From assembly GCA_035760965.1 (NCBI GenBank), contig DASTRY010000008.1:129137-193136 (forward strand): a stretch of 64,000 nucleotides of DNA, written 5' to 3'. Positions 1-11,061 of this stretch are shown one piece after another; the first letter of the stretch is position 1; each line of letters begins with the position of its first letter. The position numbers and the translations under genes were made by a program. Source of the stretch: JADGHX01 sp035760965. GTDB taxonomy: Bacteria; Pseudomonadota; Gammaproteobacteria; Steroidobacterales; Steroidobacteraceae. Under the pieces are notes generated by a model. That model was given only the letters and a program-made list of their open reading frames with translations. It was not told the origin of the DNA and searched no databases.

Positions 1-846
1 CAGGCGCCGAGCGCCAACGAGTACATCCTTCATCACCTGACGTTCCTCTCGAACAAGCAGGCGAAGGGCATCGTCGATTTCACCGTCATCAACTGGGACA
101 GCGTCTTCTTTTCGGTGGTGCTCGCCATCCTGTTCGGCGGCTCGTTCTACCTCGCGGCGCGGCGCGCGACGAAGAACACCGGCGTACCGACCGGCTTTCA
201 GGGCTTCGTCGAGCTCCTGATCGAGTACATCGACAATCTGATCAAGGAAACCTTCCACACCTCGAGCAAGCTCATCGCGCCGCTCGCGCTGACGATCTTC
301 GCCTGGGTGTTGCTCTTCAACGCGATGGACCTCGTGCCCGTCGACCTCCTGCCCAAGGTGGCGAGCTACTTCGGCATCAGCCACCTGAAGGTCGTGCCGA
401 GCACCGACGTGAACGTGACGTTCGCGCTCTCGCTCACGGTGTTCGTGCTCATCATCTACTACAGCATCAAGATGAAAGGGCTGGGCGGGTTCATCAGCGA
501 ATTCACCATGCAGCCCTTCAGCAGCAAGAACCCCGTCCTGAAAGTGCTGCTCATCCCCTTCAACATGCTGCTCGAGATCGTGCCGTTCATCGCGCGTCCG
601 ATCTCCCTCTCGCTGCGACTCTTCGGCAACCTGTTCGCCGGGGAGATGATTTTCCTGCTGCTCGCGCTGCTCACGCTGCAGGGCTTCGGTCAGCTCACCT
701 CGGTCGGCGGCTGGCTCGGGGTGCTCGCGCACGTGCTGCTCGGCTTGGTGTGGGCCATCTTCCACATCCTTGTGATCACGCTGCAGGCCTTCATATTCAT
801 GGTGCTGACGGTCATCTACCTCGCGATGGCGCACGAGCACCACTGA
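1..846 (+). CDS. atpB: ATP synthase F0 subunit a (5' truncated by window edge)
   Basis: Integral-membrane subunit a of the F0 sector, which forms the two proton half-channels against the c-ring. The frame is open from base 1 with no start, so the N-terminus lies outside the window; 281 residues are visible. Several hydrophobic helices are present. The family's signature helix SLRLFGNLFAGEM (arginine codon at 616) carries the essential arginine that faces the c-ring carboxylate. The C-terminus is a long hydrophobic helical pair ending in histidines. It is the first visible gene of a complete atp operon, 45 bases before atpE. Identification is by motif and operon position and is very secure. 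Confidence 0.97.
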   Translation, partial: QAPSANEYILHHLTFLSNKQAKGIVDFTVINWDSVFFSVVLAILFGGSFYLAARRATKNTGVPTGFQGFVELLIEYIDNLIKETFHTSSKLIAPLALTIFAWVLLFNAMDLVPVDLLPKVASYFGISHLKVVPSTDVNVTFALSLTVFVLIIYYSIKMKGLGGFISEFTMQPFSSKNPVLKVLLIPFNMLLEIVPFIARPISLSLRLFGNLFAGEMIFLLLALLTLQGFGQLTSVGGWLGVLAHVLLGLVWAIFHILVITLQAFIFMVLTVIYLAMAHEHH

Positions 847-891
847 GTCGCACATTGTCGGTTTACTGATTTCTTGTAGGAGAGTTCGATC

Positions 892-1161
892 GTGGAAAAC
901 ATTGCACACATCCAGGGCATGACCGTGCTCGCCGTCGGCATCATCTTCGGTCTCGGCGCGCTCGGAACGGCCATCGGCTTCGGCATCCTGGGCGGCCGCT
1001 TCCTCGAAGGCGCCGCGCGGCAGCCGGAGCTCACCCCGATGCTGCAGACGAAGATGTTCATCGTCGCGGCGCTCGTCGACGCCGTCGCGATGATCGGTAT
1101 CGGCTTCGCGCTCTTCTTCACGTTCGCCAATCCGTTCCTCACGGCTGCGAGCGGCGGCTGA
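892..1161 (+). CDS. atpE: ATP synthase F0 subunit c
   Basis: Proteolipid subunit c (89 aa), the proton-carrying rotor ring of F0. It is a hairpin of two hydrophobic helices. The first holds a glycine-rich stretch (GLGALGTAIGFG), the polar loop is ARQPE, and the second carries the proton-binding aspartate in ALVDAVAMIG. The ring is therefore of the Asp type, and no sodium-binding glutamate set is apparent. The start is GTG at 892, supported by AGGAGAG at 878-884. It lies between atpB and atpF in the standard order. Confidence 0.97.
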   Translation: MENIAHIQGMTVLAVGIIFGLGALGTAIGFGILGGRFLEGAARQPELTPMLQTKMFIVAALVDAVAMIGIGFALFFTFANPFLTAASGG

Positions 1162-1197
1162 TCGCGAGCGCGGGCCGCAACCCGGCAGGAGAGGACC

Positions 1198-1668
1198 ATG
1201 AACATCAATCTGACGCTCATCGTCCAGATGGTCGTGTTCGTCGTGCTCATCTGGTTCACGATGAAGTTCGTGTGGCCGATGATCACGTCCGTGATGGACG
1301 AGCGCGCCAAGAAGATCGCGCTCGGGCTCGCGGCCGCGGAGAAGGGTCAGGCGGAGCTCGCGCAGGCGCGCAGCAACGCGGAGGCGATCATCCGCGAGGC
1401 GCGCGAGCGGGCCACGCAGATCATCGACCACGCGCAGCATCGCGCGAACGAGCTGGTCGAGCAGGCCAAGGCCGCGGCCACGCAGGAAGGGCAGCGTCTG
1501 GTGGCGGCGGCTCAGCAGCAGATCGATCTCGAGGCCAACCGCGCCCGCGAGGCGCTGCGCAAGGAAGTGGCGCAGCTCGCGGTGTGCACGGCCTCGAAGT
1601 TGCTCGAGCGCGAGATCGACGCGCGCGCGCACGCCGATCTCATCAGCAAGCTGGCGGCGCAAATCTGA
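1198..1668 (+). CDS. atpF: ATP synthase F0 subunit b
   Basis: Peripheral-stalk subunit b (156 aa), which holds F1 still against the rotor. An N-terminal membrane helix (about residues 5-27) is followed by a long charged, alanine-rich amphipathic helix typical of the b dimer. This contains ARSNAEAIIREARERA and continues to the C-terminus. AGGAGAG lies just before ATG 1198. atpH begins 3 bases after the stop, so the two are probably translated together. Confidence 0.96.
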   Translation: MNINLTLIVQMVVFVVLIWFTMKFVWPMITSVMDERAKKIALGLAAAEKGQAELAQARSNAEAIIREARERATQIIDHAQHRANELVEQAKAAATQEGQRLVAAAQQQIDLEANRAREALRKEVAQLAVCTASKLLEREIDARAHADLISKLAAQI

Positions 1669-1671
1669 TCT

Positions 1672-2208
1672 ATGGCTGACAAGAGCACCATCGCGCGGCC
1701 GTACGCCCGCGCCGCGTTCGAAGAAGCGAAGCGCACCGGGCGGCTCGCCGATTGGTCGCAGGCGCTGCAAGTCGCGGCCGCCGTCGTGCAGGACGAGCGC
1801 GTCGAGGACCTGCTCGACAATCCGAAGGTGACCCCCGGGCAGCTGGCCCAGCTGATCGAGGACATCGCCGGCCCGCGGCTCGACGAGCTGGGCCGCAACT
1901 TCGTGCAGATGCTCGCGGACAACCACCGCCTCGCCTATCTGCCCGAGATCTCCGAGATCTTCGAGGAGCTGAAGGACGAGGAGGAAGGCATCGTCGATGT
2001 GACGGTCACCTCCGCCGCCCCGCTCGACGAGCAGCAGCGCAACACGCTGAGCGAGGCGCTCGCGCGCAAGCTGCAGCGCCGCGTGCGCCTGCACTGCGAC
2101 ATCGATCCGAAGCTGATCGGCGGCGCCGTTCTGCGCGCGGGCGATCTCGTCATCGACGGCTCCTTGCGCACGCGGCTCGACCGCATCGCATACGAGCTCA
2201 CGGCATAA
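1672..2208 (+). CDS. atpH: ATP synthase F1 subunit delta
   Basis: Delta subunit (178 aa), the cap joining the b-stalk to the top of the alpha3beta3 hexamer. The N-terminal helical domain starts with ARPYARAAFEEAK, the usual OSCP/delta opening. The C-terminal part holds the typical IGGAVLRAGDLVIDGSLR segment. Length is normal for the family. The start ATG 1672 sits 3 bases after the atpF stop, and atpA follows after 21 bases. Confidence 0.96.
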   Translation: MADKSTIARPYARAAFEEAKRTGRLADWSQALQVAAAVVQDERVEDLLDNPKVTPGQLAQLIEDIAGPRLDELGRNFVQMLADNHRLAYLPEISEIFEELKDEEEGIVDVTVTSAAPLDEQQRNTLSEALARKLQRRVRLHCDIDPKLIGGAVLRAGDLVIDGSLRTRLDRIAYELTA

Positions 2209-2229
2209 ATTTTTCTGTAGGAACGCCAC

Positions 2230-3768
<1,539 letters not shown>

Positions 3769-3779
3769 GATAGGCCACC

Positions 3780-4640
3780 ATGCCCGGCACCAAGGAAATC
3801 CGCACCAAGATCGCGAGTGTGAAGAGCACTCAGAAGATCACCAAGGCCATGCAGATGGTGGCCACGAGCAAGATGCGTCGGGCGCAGGAGCGCATGAAGC
3901 TCGCGCGCCCGTACGCGGAGAAGATTCGCAACGTCATCGGGCACCTGAACGAGGCGAACCCGGACTACCGGCATCCGTTCCTGCAGACGCGCGAGCCGCG
4001 CAACGTCGGCATCATCGTCATCTCGACGGATCGCGGCCTCGCGGGCGGCCTGAACGCGAACATCTTCAAGCAGACGCTGCAGCTCATCCGCGAGTGGGAA
4101 GGCAAGGGCGCGAAGGTCTCGCTGTGTCTCATCGGGGCCAAGGGCATCACGTTCTTCCGTCGCCTGAGCCTGCCCATCCTCGCGAGCGCCTCGGGTCTCG
4201 GCGACCACCCGCACGTGAACGATCTCATCGGCACGGTGAAGGTGATGCTCGATGCCTATCGCGAGGGCAAGATCGACCGGCTCTTCATGGTGCATGCGCA
4301 GTTCGTGAACACCATGACGCAGAAGCCGAACGTCGAGCAGCTGCTGCCGGTTGAGGAGATCGACACCGCGGGGCTGCAGGAGCACTGGGACTACATCTAC
4401 GAGCCGGAGTCGCGGGACATCCTCGATGGGCTGCTGATGCGCTACATCGAGTCGCAGGTGTACCGCGGGGCGGTGGAGAACGTCGCCTCCGAGATGGCCG
4501 CGCGCATGGTCGCGATGAAAGCCGCGACCGACAACGCCGGCAAGCTCATCAACGAGCTGCAACTGGTCTACAACAAGGCGCGCCAGGCCGCGATCACCAA
4601 GGAGCTCGCGGAAATCGTCGGAGGCGCGGCTGCGGTTTGA
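3780..4640 (+). CDS. atpG: ATP synthase F1 subunit gamma
   Basis: Central rotor shaft of F1 (286 aa). The N-terminal helix contains KEIRTKIASVKSTQKITKAM and the C-terminal helix contains MVAMKAATDNAGKLI. These two form the antiparallel coiled coil that turns inside the hexamer. The Rossmann-like middle domain includes ISTDRGLAGGLN. Length and both terminal signatures are normal. It sits between atpA and atpD in the standard operon order. Confidence 0.97.
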   Translation: MPGTKEIRTKIASVKSTQKITKAMQMVATSKMRRAQERMKLARPYAEKIRNVIGHLNEANPDYRHPFLQTREPRNVGIIVISTDRGLAGGLNANIFKQTLQLIREWEGKGAKVSLCLIGAKGITFFRRLSLPILASASGLGDHPHVNDLIGTVKVMLDAYREGKIDRLFMVHAQFVNTMTQKPNVEQLLPVEEIDTAGLQEHWDYIYEPESRDILDGLLMRYIESQVYRGAVENVASEMAARMVAMKAATDNAGKLINELQLVYNKARQAAITKELAEIVGGAAAV

Positions 4641-4692
4641 GTTTTTGCGAGCCCCCGCGGAGACGCGCGGACGCTCATCAGAGGAACGTACT

Positions 4693-6120
<1,428 letters not shown>

Positions 6121-6132
6121 GGAGCGAGGCCC

Positions 6133-6564
6133 ATGCCCGAAGCCGCACACACCATACAGGTCGACATCGTCAGCGCCGAAGGCGAGATCTTCTCCGGCAC
6201 GGCGAAGATGGTGTTCGCCCCGGCCTCGCAGGGCGAGATCGGTATTGCGCCGCGACACGCGCCGCTGCTCTCGCTGCTGAAGGCGGGGGAAGTGCGCGTG
6301 CAGCCGCCCGAAGGCGAGGAGCAGGTGTTCTTCGTGGGCGGCGGGGCGATCGAGGTGCAGCCGTTCAAGGTGACCGTGCTCGCCGACACGGCGCTGCGCG
6401 CGCGGGACATCGACGAGGCCGCGGCACTGCAGGCCAAGCAGCGTGCCGAAGAAGCGCTGCGCGACAAAACCGGCCACATTTCGCAGGCCGAGGCGCTCGC
6501 GGAGCTGGCCCGCGCCGCCGCGCAGCTCAAAGTCATCGAGCGCCTGCGAAAGCTGCGCGGCTGA
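6133..6564 (+). CDS. atpC: ATP synthase F1 subunit epsilon
   Basis: Epsilon subunit (143 aa), a rotor component and intrinsic inhibitor of ATP hydrolysis. The N-terminal beta-sandwich contains the typical VSAEGEIFSG and GEIGIAPRHAPLLS. The C-terminal helical hairpin (from about residue 90) is present, so this is a long, inhibitory-type epsilon. It starts 12 bases after atpD and is the last gene of the atp operon. Confidence 0.96.
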   Translation: MPEAAHTIQVDIVSAEGEIFSGTAKMVFAPASQGEIGIAPRHAPLLSLLKAGEVRVQPPEGEEQVFFVGGGAIEVQPFKVTVLADTALRARDIDEAAALQAKQRAEEALRDKTGHISQAEALAELARAAAQLKVIERLRKLRG

Positions 6565-6574
6565 TCGAGGCCGC

Positions 6575-6600
6575 GGCGGTCGGCTCGCACGGCGACCGCC
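6575..6600 (+). terminator. Hairpin after the atp operon
   Basis: Perfect 8-bp inverted repeat: GGCGGTCG at 6575-6582 and CGACCGCC at 6593-6600, with a 10-base loop, starting 10 bases after the atpC stop. No T-run follows, so it may be a weak or Rho-assisted end, or an mRNA-stabilising stem. Confidence 0.35.
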
Positions 6601-6653
6601 CGCCTGTGAGGACGGTCGTGGCGTTCGTGCTGGCACGCGAGTAAACAGCACGC

Positions 6654-8708
6654 ATGGGTCCCATCGTCATTGCGACGGAGCTCGGGCCGGAGGACTGGCG
6701 CGAGCTCCTGGCCTACGTCGGTCGGCGCTTCGTGGCCGCGCAGCCCTGGCGCTTCCGCATTCTCTCGTTGGGCGGAACGCTCGTCGCCGGCTTCGTCGCC
6801 CTCGCCCTGATTCACTTCGCCGGCGGCCAGCCCGACGGAGTCTCCTTCGTCGTGGGTGTGGTGGTGGCGGCGCTGTCCTTCGTCGGGCTCCAGCGGCTCT
6901 ACGCCCGGCGCATGGCGGCGGCCGGTCAGGCCTTTCTGGGGCCGAGCCGGATCGAGCTCGACGAACACGGCTTCCGCACCATCCGCGCCGGCATGACGAG
7001 CGCCGTCGACTGGAACCGCGTCGAGCAGATCGACGAGACGCCCACCGCCATCTATCTCGCGCTCGATCAGCGCTCCGCCTTCATGATTCCCAAGCGCAGC
7101 GTCGATCCGGCGCAGCTGCCCGAGCTGGTCGCGCAGCTGCGCGCGTGGCATGCGGAGCGCACGCGCACGTCGCTGAACGAGCCGGCTCCGGGATTCGAGC
7201 CGCCGTCGAGCTCGACGCTCACGCGCGCGACGGCGCCGTCCGACGGGACGCGCGCTGCGACGCGCCCCACGGGCTTTTTCCGCGCCCTCGCGGGCAACCT
7301 GCGCGCCGGCTTCAAGCTGCTGACGTTCAGGAAAGTCGCGCCCACGGAGTTCACCGTCAGCTTCGATCAGCTCGTCGCCCTGCTCGCCATCGTGCTGGCG
7401 CTCATCACCGGCGTCGATTGGCTGCTCGCCGATCCCGATGCCGAGCTCGATCCGTACGGCTACTACGTGTGGACGTACTACATCCTCGCGGGCCTCTGGG
7501 CATGCGCGCTGATCGCGCGCCTGCAGGGCTCGCAGGCGAACACGCGCGCCTTGCTGGTCACTTGGCTTGCATCGGTGCCGGGCGTCATCGTCGCGCTGGG
7601 GCTGGTGCTGCTCCTGCCGCTGAGCGGATCGTTCCTCGCCATCGTGCTGGGAGTCGCCGCGTTGGTGCTCTTTGCGGCGAGCGAGCGCGCCGTCCGCAAT
7701 GTCTTCGGGTATGCGCGACTCGGCACGAGCGTGCTCATCGTGCTCGCAGTGGCCGGTGTGCCGTGGTTCTTTCAGATGCGGCTCCACCTCGATCCGCAAC
7801 TCTGGGTCGTCCCCGAGTCCGAGCAGAACATGGCGGCCGCGGCGGAGACCACTGACCCCGACGATGCCGAATCGCTGCTGTTCGATCAGGCCGACCGCAT
7901 CGCCGACGCGGTGGACGCAACCGCGCCCGAACGCCCCGGCATCGTGGACACCTACTTCGTCGGTTTCGCCGGCTGGGGGGCGCAGAAGGTGTTCCGCAAC
8001 GAAGCGCTGCTGGGTGAGCGGGTGTTCGCGAAGCGCTTCAACATCGGCCGCCGCGCCGTCGAGCTGATCAACGATGAGCACGACCGCGACACGTATCCGC
8101 TCGCCACCGCCACCGGCCTGCGCTACACGCTGCAGCTCCTCGGCGAAAAGATGGACCGGGACCAGGACATGCTCGTCCTGCTGCTCACCTCGCACGGCTC
8201 GCGCGAATCGGGCCTTGCAGTGAGCAACGGTGCGCTCCCGCTCGTGGACCTGGAGCCCGACGAGCTGCGCAGCGCGCTGGACGACTCCGGCATCAAGTGG
8301 CGCATCATCATCGTGTCCGCCTGCTACTCGGGCGTCTTCGTCGAGCCGCTGAAGAGCGCTTCGACGCTCGTGATCACCGCGGCCGATGCCGATCACGCTT
8401 CCTTCGGGTGCGCCGACGACCGCGAGCTCACGTACTTCGGCGAAGCCTTCCTGCGCGACGCGCTCCCGGGCGCGCCGACCCTCGAGGCGGCATTCGCGAA
8501 GGCGCGCGACCTCATTGCCAAGCGCGAGAAGCAGGAACACCTCACCCCGTCGCACCCGCAGATCTTCGTCGGAGACGCGATCCGGCAGAAATTGACGCTG
8601 CCCGTGGCGCCAACCGACGACACGCCGGACCTCGTGATCCCCGGCACGACGCTGACGGCGCAGGCGGTGGTGCGTCCTCACGGTTGGCCCGGAATGCGCC
8701 GCCCGTAG
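6654..8708 (+). CDS. Membrane protein with YcxB-like domain and C13 (legumain-type) peptidase domain
   Basis: A 684-residue protein of mixed architecture. Residues about 35-85 hold two hydrophobic segments. They are followed by a stretch resembling the YcxB-like fold (GFRTIRAGMTSAVDWNRV) that ends near residue 165. A linker leads to about four more membrane helices (about 240-375). The C-terminal 280 residues look like a caspase-fold, peptidase C13-like domain, with a His in LLTSHGS (H514) and a Cys in VSACYSG (C557). That His-Cys spacing fits legumain/GPI8-type enzymes. No signal peptide is visible apart from the first helix. It lies between atpC and glmU on the same strand, with no strong ribosome site before ATG 6654. 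Substrate and role are unknown. Confidence 0.75.
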   Translation: MGPIVIATELGPEDWRELLAYVGRRFVAAQPWRFRILSLGGTLVAGFVALALIHFAGGQPDGVSFVVGVVVAALSFVGLQRLYARRMAAAGQAFLGPSRIELDEHGFRTIRAGMTSAVDWNRVEQIDETPTAIYLALDQRSAFMIPKRSVDPAQLPELVAQLRAWHAERTRTSLNEPAPGFEPPSSSTLTRATAPSDGTRAATRPTGFFRALAGNLRAGFKLLTFRKVAPTEFTVSFDQLVALLAIVLALITGVDWLLADPDAELDPYGYYVWTYYILAGLWACALIARLQGSQANTRALLVTWLASVPGVIVALGLVLLLPLSGSFLAIVLGVAALVLFAASERAVRNVFGYARLGTSVLIVLAVAGVPWFFQMRLHLDPQLWVVPESEQNMAAAAETTDPDDAESLLFDQADRIADAVDATAPERPGIVDTYFVGFAGWGAQKVFRNEALLGERVFAKRFNIGRRAVELINDEHDRDTYPLATATGLRYTLQLLGEKMDRDQDMLVLLLTSHGSRESGLAVSNGALPLVDLEPDELRSALDDSGIKWRIIIVSACYSGVFVEPLKSASTLVITAADADHASFGCADDRELTYFGEAFLRDALPGAPTLEAAFAKARDLIAKREKQEHLTPSHPQIFVGDAIRQKLTLPVAPTDDTPDLVIPGTTLTAQAVVRPHGWPGMRRP

Positions 8709-8721
8709 CGGCCGCCTCCAT

Positions 8722-8734
8722 TACAATTCCGCCA
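8722..8734 (+). promoter_or_regulatory. -10-like box directly before glmU (possible leaderless start)
   Basis: TACAAT at 8722-8727 is followed by TCCGCC and then ATG 8734. No Shine-Dalgarno sequence and no recognisable -35 are present. If used, transcription would start at or next to the ATG. The same TANAAT plus GCC-rich pattern recurs elsewhere in the window. Confidence 0.4.
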
Positions 8735-10107
8735 TGCAACTGAGTGTCGTGATCCTCGCCGCCGGGCAGGGCAAGCGGATGAAATCCGACCTGCCGAAGG
8801 TTCTGCAGCCCCTCGCGGGTCGGCCGCTGCTGAAACACGTCATCGACGTGGCGCAGTCGCTCGATCCGGCGGAGGTGTACGTCGTCTACGGTCACGGCGG
8901 CGAACGCGTCCGCGAGACGCTGCGGAACGAGAAGGTGCAGTGGGTGCTGCAGGCGGAGCAGCTCGGCACCGGGCACGCCGTGCTGCAGGCGATTCCGACG
9001 ATTCCGCAGGACAGGCTCGTGCTCGTGCTCTACGGGGACGTGCCGCTCATCCGCCGCTCGACCATCGAGAGTCTCGTGAAGCTCGCGGGTCCGCGTGCGA
9101 TGGGCCTGCTCACCGCAATGCTGGACGACCCGACGGGCTACGGCCGCATCGTGCGCAATGCGCACGGCGAAGTGCAGAAGATCGTCGAGCAGAAAGATGC
9201 CTCGCCGCAAGAGCTCGAGATCAAGGAGGGCAACACCGGCATCCTCGCCGCGCCCGCCGAGCTGCTGCGCTCGTGGCTCGGTCGGCTGAAGAACGACAAC
9301 GCGCAGAAGGAGTACTACCTCACGGACATCGTCGCGATGGCCGTGAAGGAACAGGTGAAAGTGAATCCGCTGCTCGCGCCGAACGCGCGCGAAGTGCTCG
9401 GCGTGAACGACAAGGTGCAGCTCGCTCAGATGGAAGCGCTGCATCGCGAGCACGTCACTCGCGAGCTGATGCTCGCCGGCGTGACGCTCGCCGATCCCGC
9501 GCGCGTCGACGTGCGCGGCACGCTGGAACATGGCAAGGATGTGTTCATCGACGTGAACGTCGTGTTCGAGGGCAACGTGACGCTCGGCAACCGCGTGCAC
9601 ATCGGGCCGAACTGCGTGGTGCGCGACTCGCACATCGGCGACGACACGCACGTGTTCGCGAGTTGCGTCATCGACAGCGCCAACATCGGCGCCAACTGCC
9701 AGATCGGACCGTTCGCGCGCTTCCGTCCCACCTCGACGCTGCAGGCGGGCGTGCACATCGGCAACTTCGTCGAGGTGAAGAACTCGTCGATGGGTGAGGG
9801 CTCGAAGGCGAATCACCTCTCGTACGTCGGCGATGCGCAGGTCGGCAGCCGCGTGAACATCGGCGCGGGCACCATCGTCGCGAACTACGACGGCGCGAAC
9901 AAACATCGCACCGTCATCGAAGACGACGTGCACACCGGGTCGAACAGTGTGCTCGTTGCACCGATCACGATCGGCAAGGGCGCGACGGTGGGCGCCGGCT
10001 CGACGGTTGCGCAGCACGTGCCGCCCGGCAAGCTGACGGTGGCTCGCGCCCGTCAGGTCACGATCGAAGGCTGGGAGCGCCCGCAGAAGCCGAAGAAACC
10101 GGGTTGA
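8734..10107 (+). CDS. glmU: Bifunctional UDP-GlcNAc pyrophosphorylase / glucosamine-1-phosphate acetyltransferase
   Basis: Makes UDP-N-acetylglucosamine, the precursor of peptidoglycan and LPS, by acetylating GlcN-1-P and then transferring UMP. The N-terminal uridylyltransferase domain has LAAGQGKRMKSDLPK and the metal-site region VLYGDVPL. The C-terminal half (from about residue 250) is a left-handed beta-helix of hexapeptide repeats with NHLSYVGDA and the NYDGANKH segment of the acetyltransferase. The length of 457 aa is standard. In many gammaproteobacteria glmU follows atpC directly; here the C13-type membrane protein gene intervenes. Confidence 0.97.
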   Translation: MQLSVVILAAGQGKRMKSDLPKVLQPLAGRPLLKHVIDVAQSLDPAEVYVVYGHGGERVRETLRNEKVQWVLQAEQLGTGHAVLQAIPTIPQDRLVLVLYGDVPLIRRSTIESLVKLAGPRAMGLLTAMLDDPTGYGRIVRNAHGEVQKIVEQKDASPQELEIKEGNTGILAAPAELLRSWLGRLKNDNAQKEYYLTDIVAMAVKEQVKVNPLLAPNAREVLGVNDKVQLAQMEALHREHVTRELMLAGVTLADPARVDVRGTLEHGKDVFIDVNVVFEGNVTLGNRVHIGPNCVVRDSHIGDDTHVFASCVIDSANIGANCQIGPFARFRPTSTLQAGVHIGNFVEVKNSSMGEGSKANHLSYVGDAQVGSRVNIGAGTIVANYDGANKHRTVIEDDVHTGSNSVLVAPITIGKGATVGAGSTVAQHVPPGKLTVARARQVTIEGWERPQKPKKPG

Positions 10108-10300
10108 TCCGCGCTAGCGTGCGGCGTCCTTCCAACGGCTGCCGCCGAACGCATGACACACCCACGTTCGGCACTCGGCCGCACAGCGTCGGCCAGCGCT
10201 CGGCGCTCCTCGCACGCGGCGCCGCGCGCTGCACCCGCCGCACGCACTGCGCTCGAGGCACGCACTCAAGGCAGGCATTGCACTTCGCGCCAGGCGTCGA

Positions 10301-11029
10301 TTAGCCCGACGCCGACGCTCCGCCCGTCACGCGCGCGGGCTCGATCCACACCGCCTTCGCCAGCCCGCAGAGCTCGCCGTCTTCGTCGAAGAGCGCCGTG
10401 CCGGCCTCGTGCTTGCGTCCCTGCGACGAGATGTGCCACCCGATCACGCGACACGGCTCATCGATGTGCACGAGGCGATCGATGTGCGCGGTGAGCTCGC
10501 CGAGCAGCCACGTGCCCCGGCCCGACGGATTGGCGGCGAAGCATCCGGGGCAGTCCATCGCCGCGAACATGAACTCGGGCCGCACCTTGCCGTCGCCCGC
10601 ATCGAGCGACTCATCCGGCACCCACGGCGCCGCGACGATGTCGCGCCCCGCGACGGGCCCGGCGAACACGCGCATGCCGTCGCCGCGGGCGCGCGCCGTC
10701 CCGCACACGAAGCACGTCGGAAACGGATGCTCGCGAAACCCCGCGTACCTCAAGGAGGCCTCGAGCGTCTCGACGTAGCTCGGCGGCGGAGGCGGATCCA
10801 ACGTGAGGGTCGCCACGCGTGCCTGCGCGATGAGCACATCGTCCTTGCGAACGATGATGCCGCCATCCGGCTGCTCCAGCGCCTCGAGCGGGGTATCGAG
10901 CGGCGGCGGCTTCAGCAGCCGCACCGTCAACGTCTGCGGCGAGAGCGCCGCGACCAGACCGCAGAAATAGCCGCCGTTCGAGGATTGCGGCGGCCCGCAG
11001 AAGCGCCCCGGGATGATCAACTCCGCCAT
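10301..11029 (-). CDS. Double-hotdog thioesterase-like protein
   Basis: A 242-residue cytosolic protein resembling acyl-CoA thioesterases with two hotdog halves. The opening GRFCGPPQSSNGGYFCGLVA matches the N-terminal hotdog, where the long helix follows an NGG motif. A central segment contains FPTCFVCG, a cysteine pair seen in some members. ATG 11029 was chosen because the longer open frame runs antisense into the neighbouring exporter frame. It lies 32 bases downstream of the MFS gene on the same strand, so it may be the last cistron of the trp unit. Substrate unknown. Confidence 0.7.
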   Translation of the reverse strand: MAELIIPGRFCGPPQSSNGGYFCGLVAALSPQTLTVRLLKPPPLDTPLEALEQPDGGIIVRKDDVLIAQARVATLTLDPPPPPSYVETLEASLRYAGFREHPFPTCFVCGTARARGDGMRVFAGPVAGRDIVAAPWVPDESLDAGDGKVRPEFMFAAMDCPGCFAANPSGRGTWLLGELTAHIDRLVHIDEPCRVIGWHISSQGRKHEAGTALFDEDGELCGLAKAVWIEPARVTGGASASG

Positions 11030-11061
11030 TGCGTCAGCTCCCACGCGCGCTCGGCACGCGC

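Noticed and set aside
10108..10300. Spacer between glmU and the thioesterase gene
   Set aside because: Short frames exist on both strands, but none has a ribosome site or protein-like composition, and no terminator is visible.
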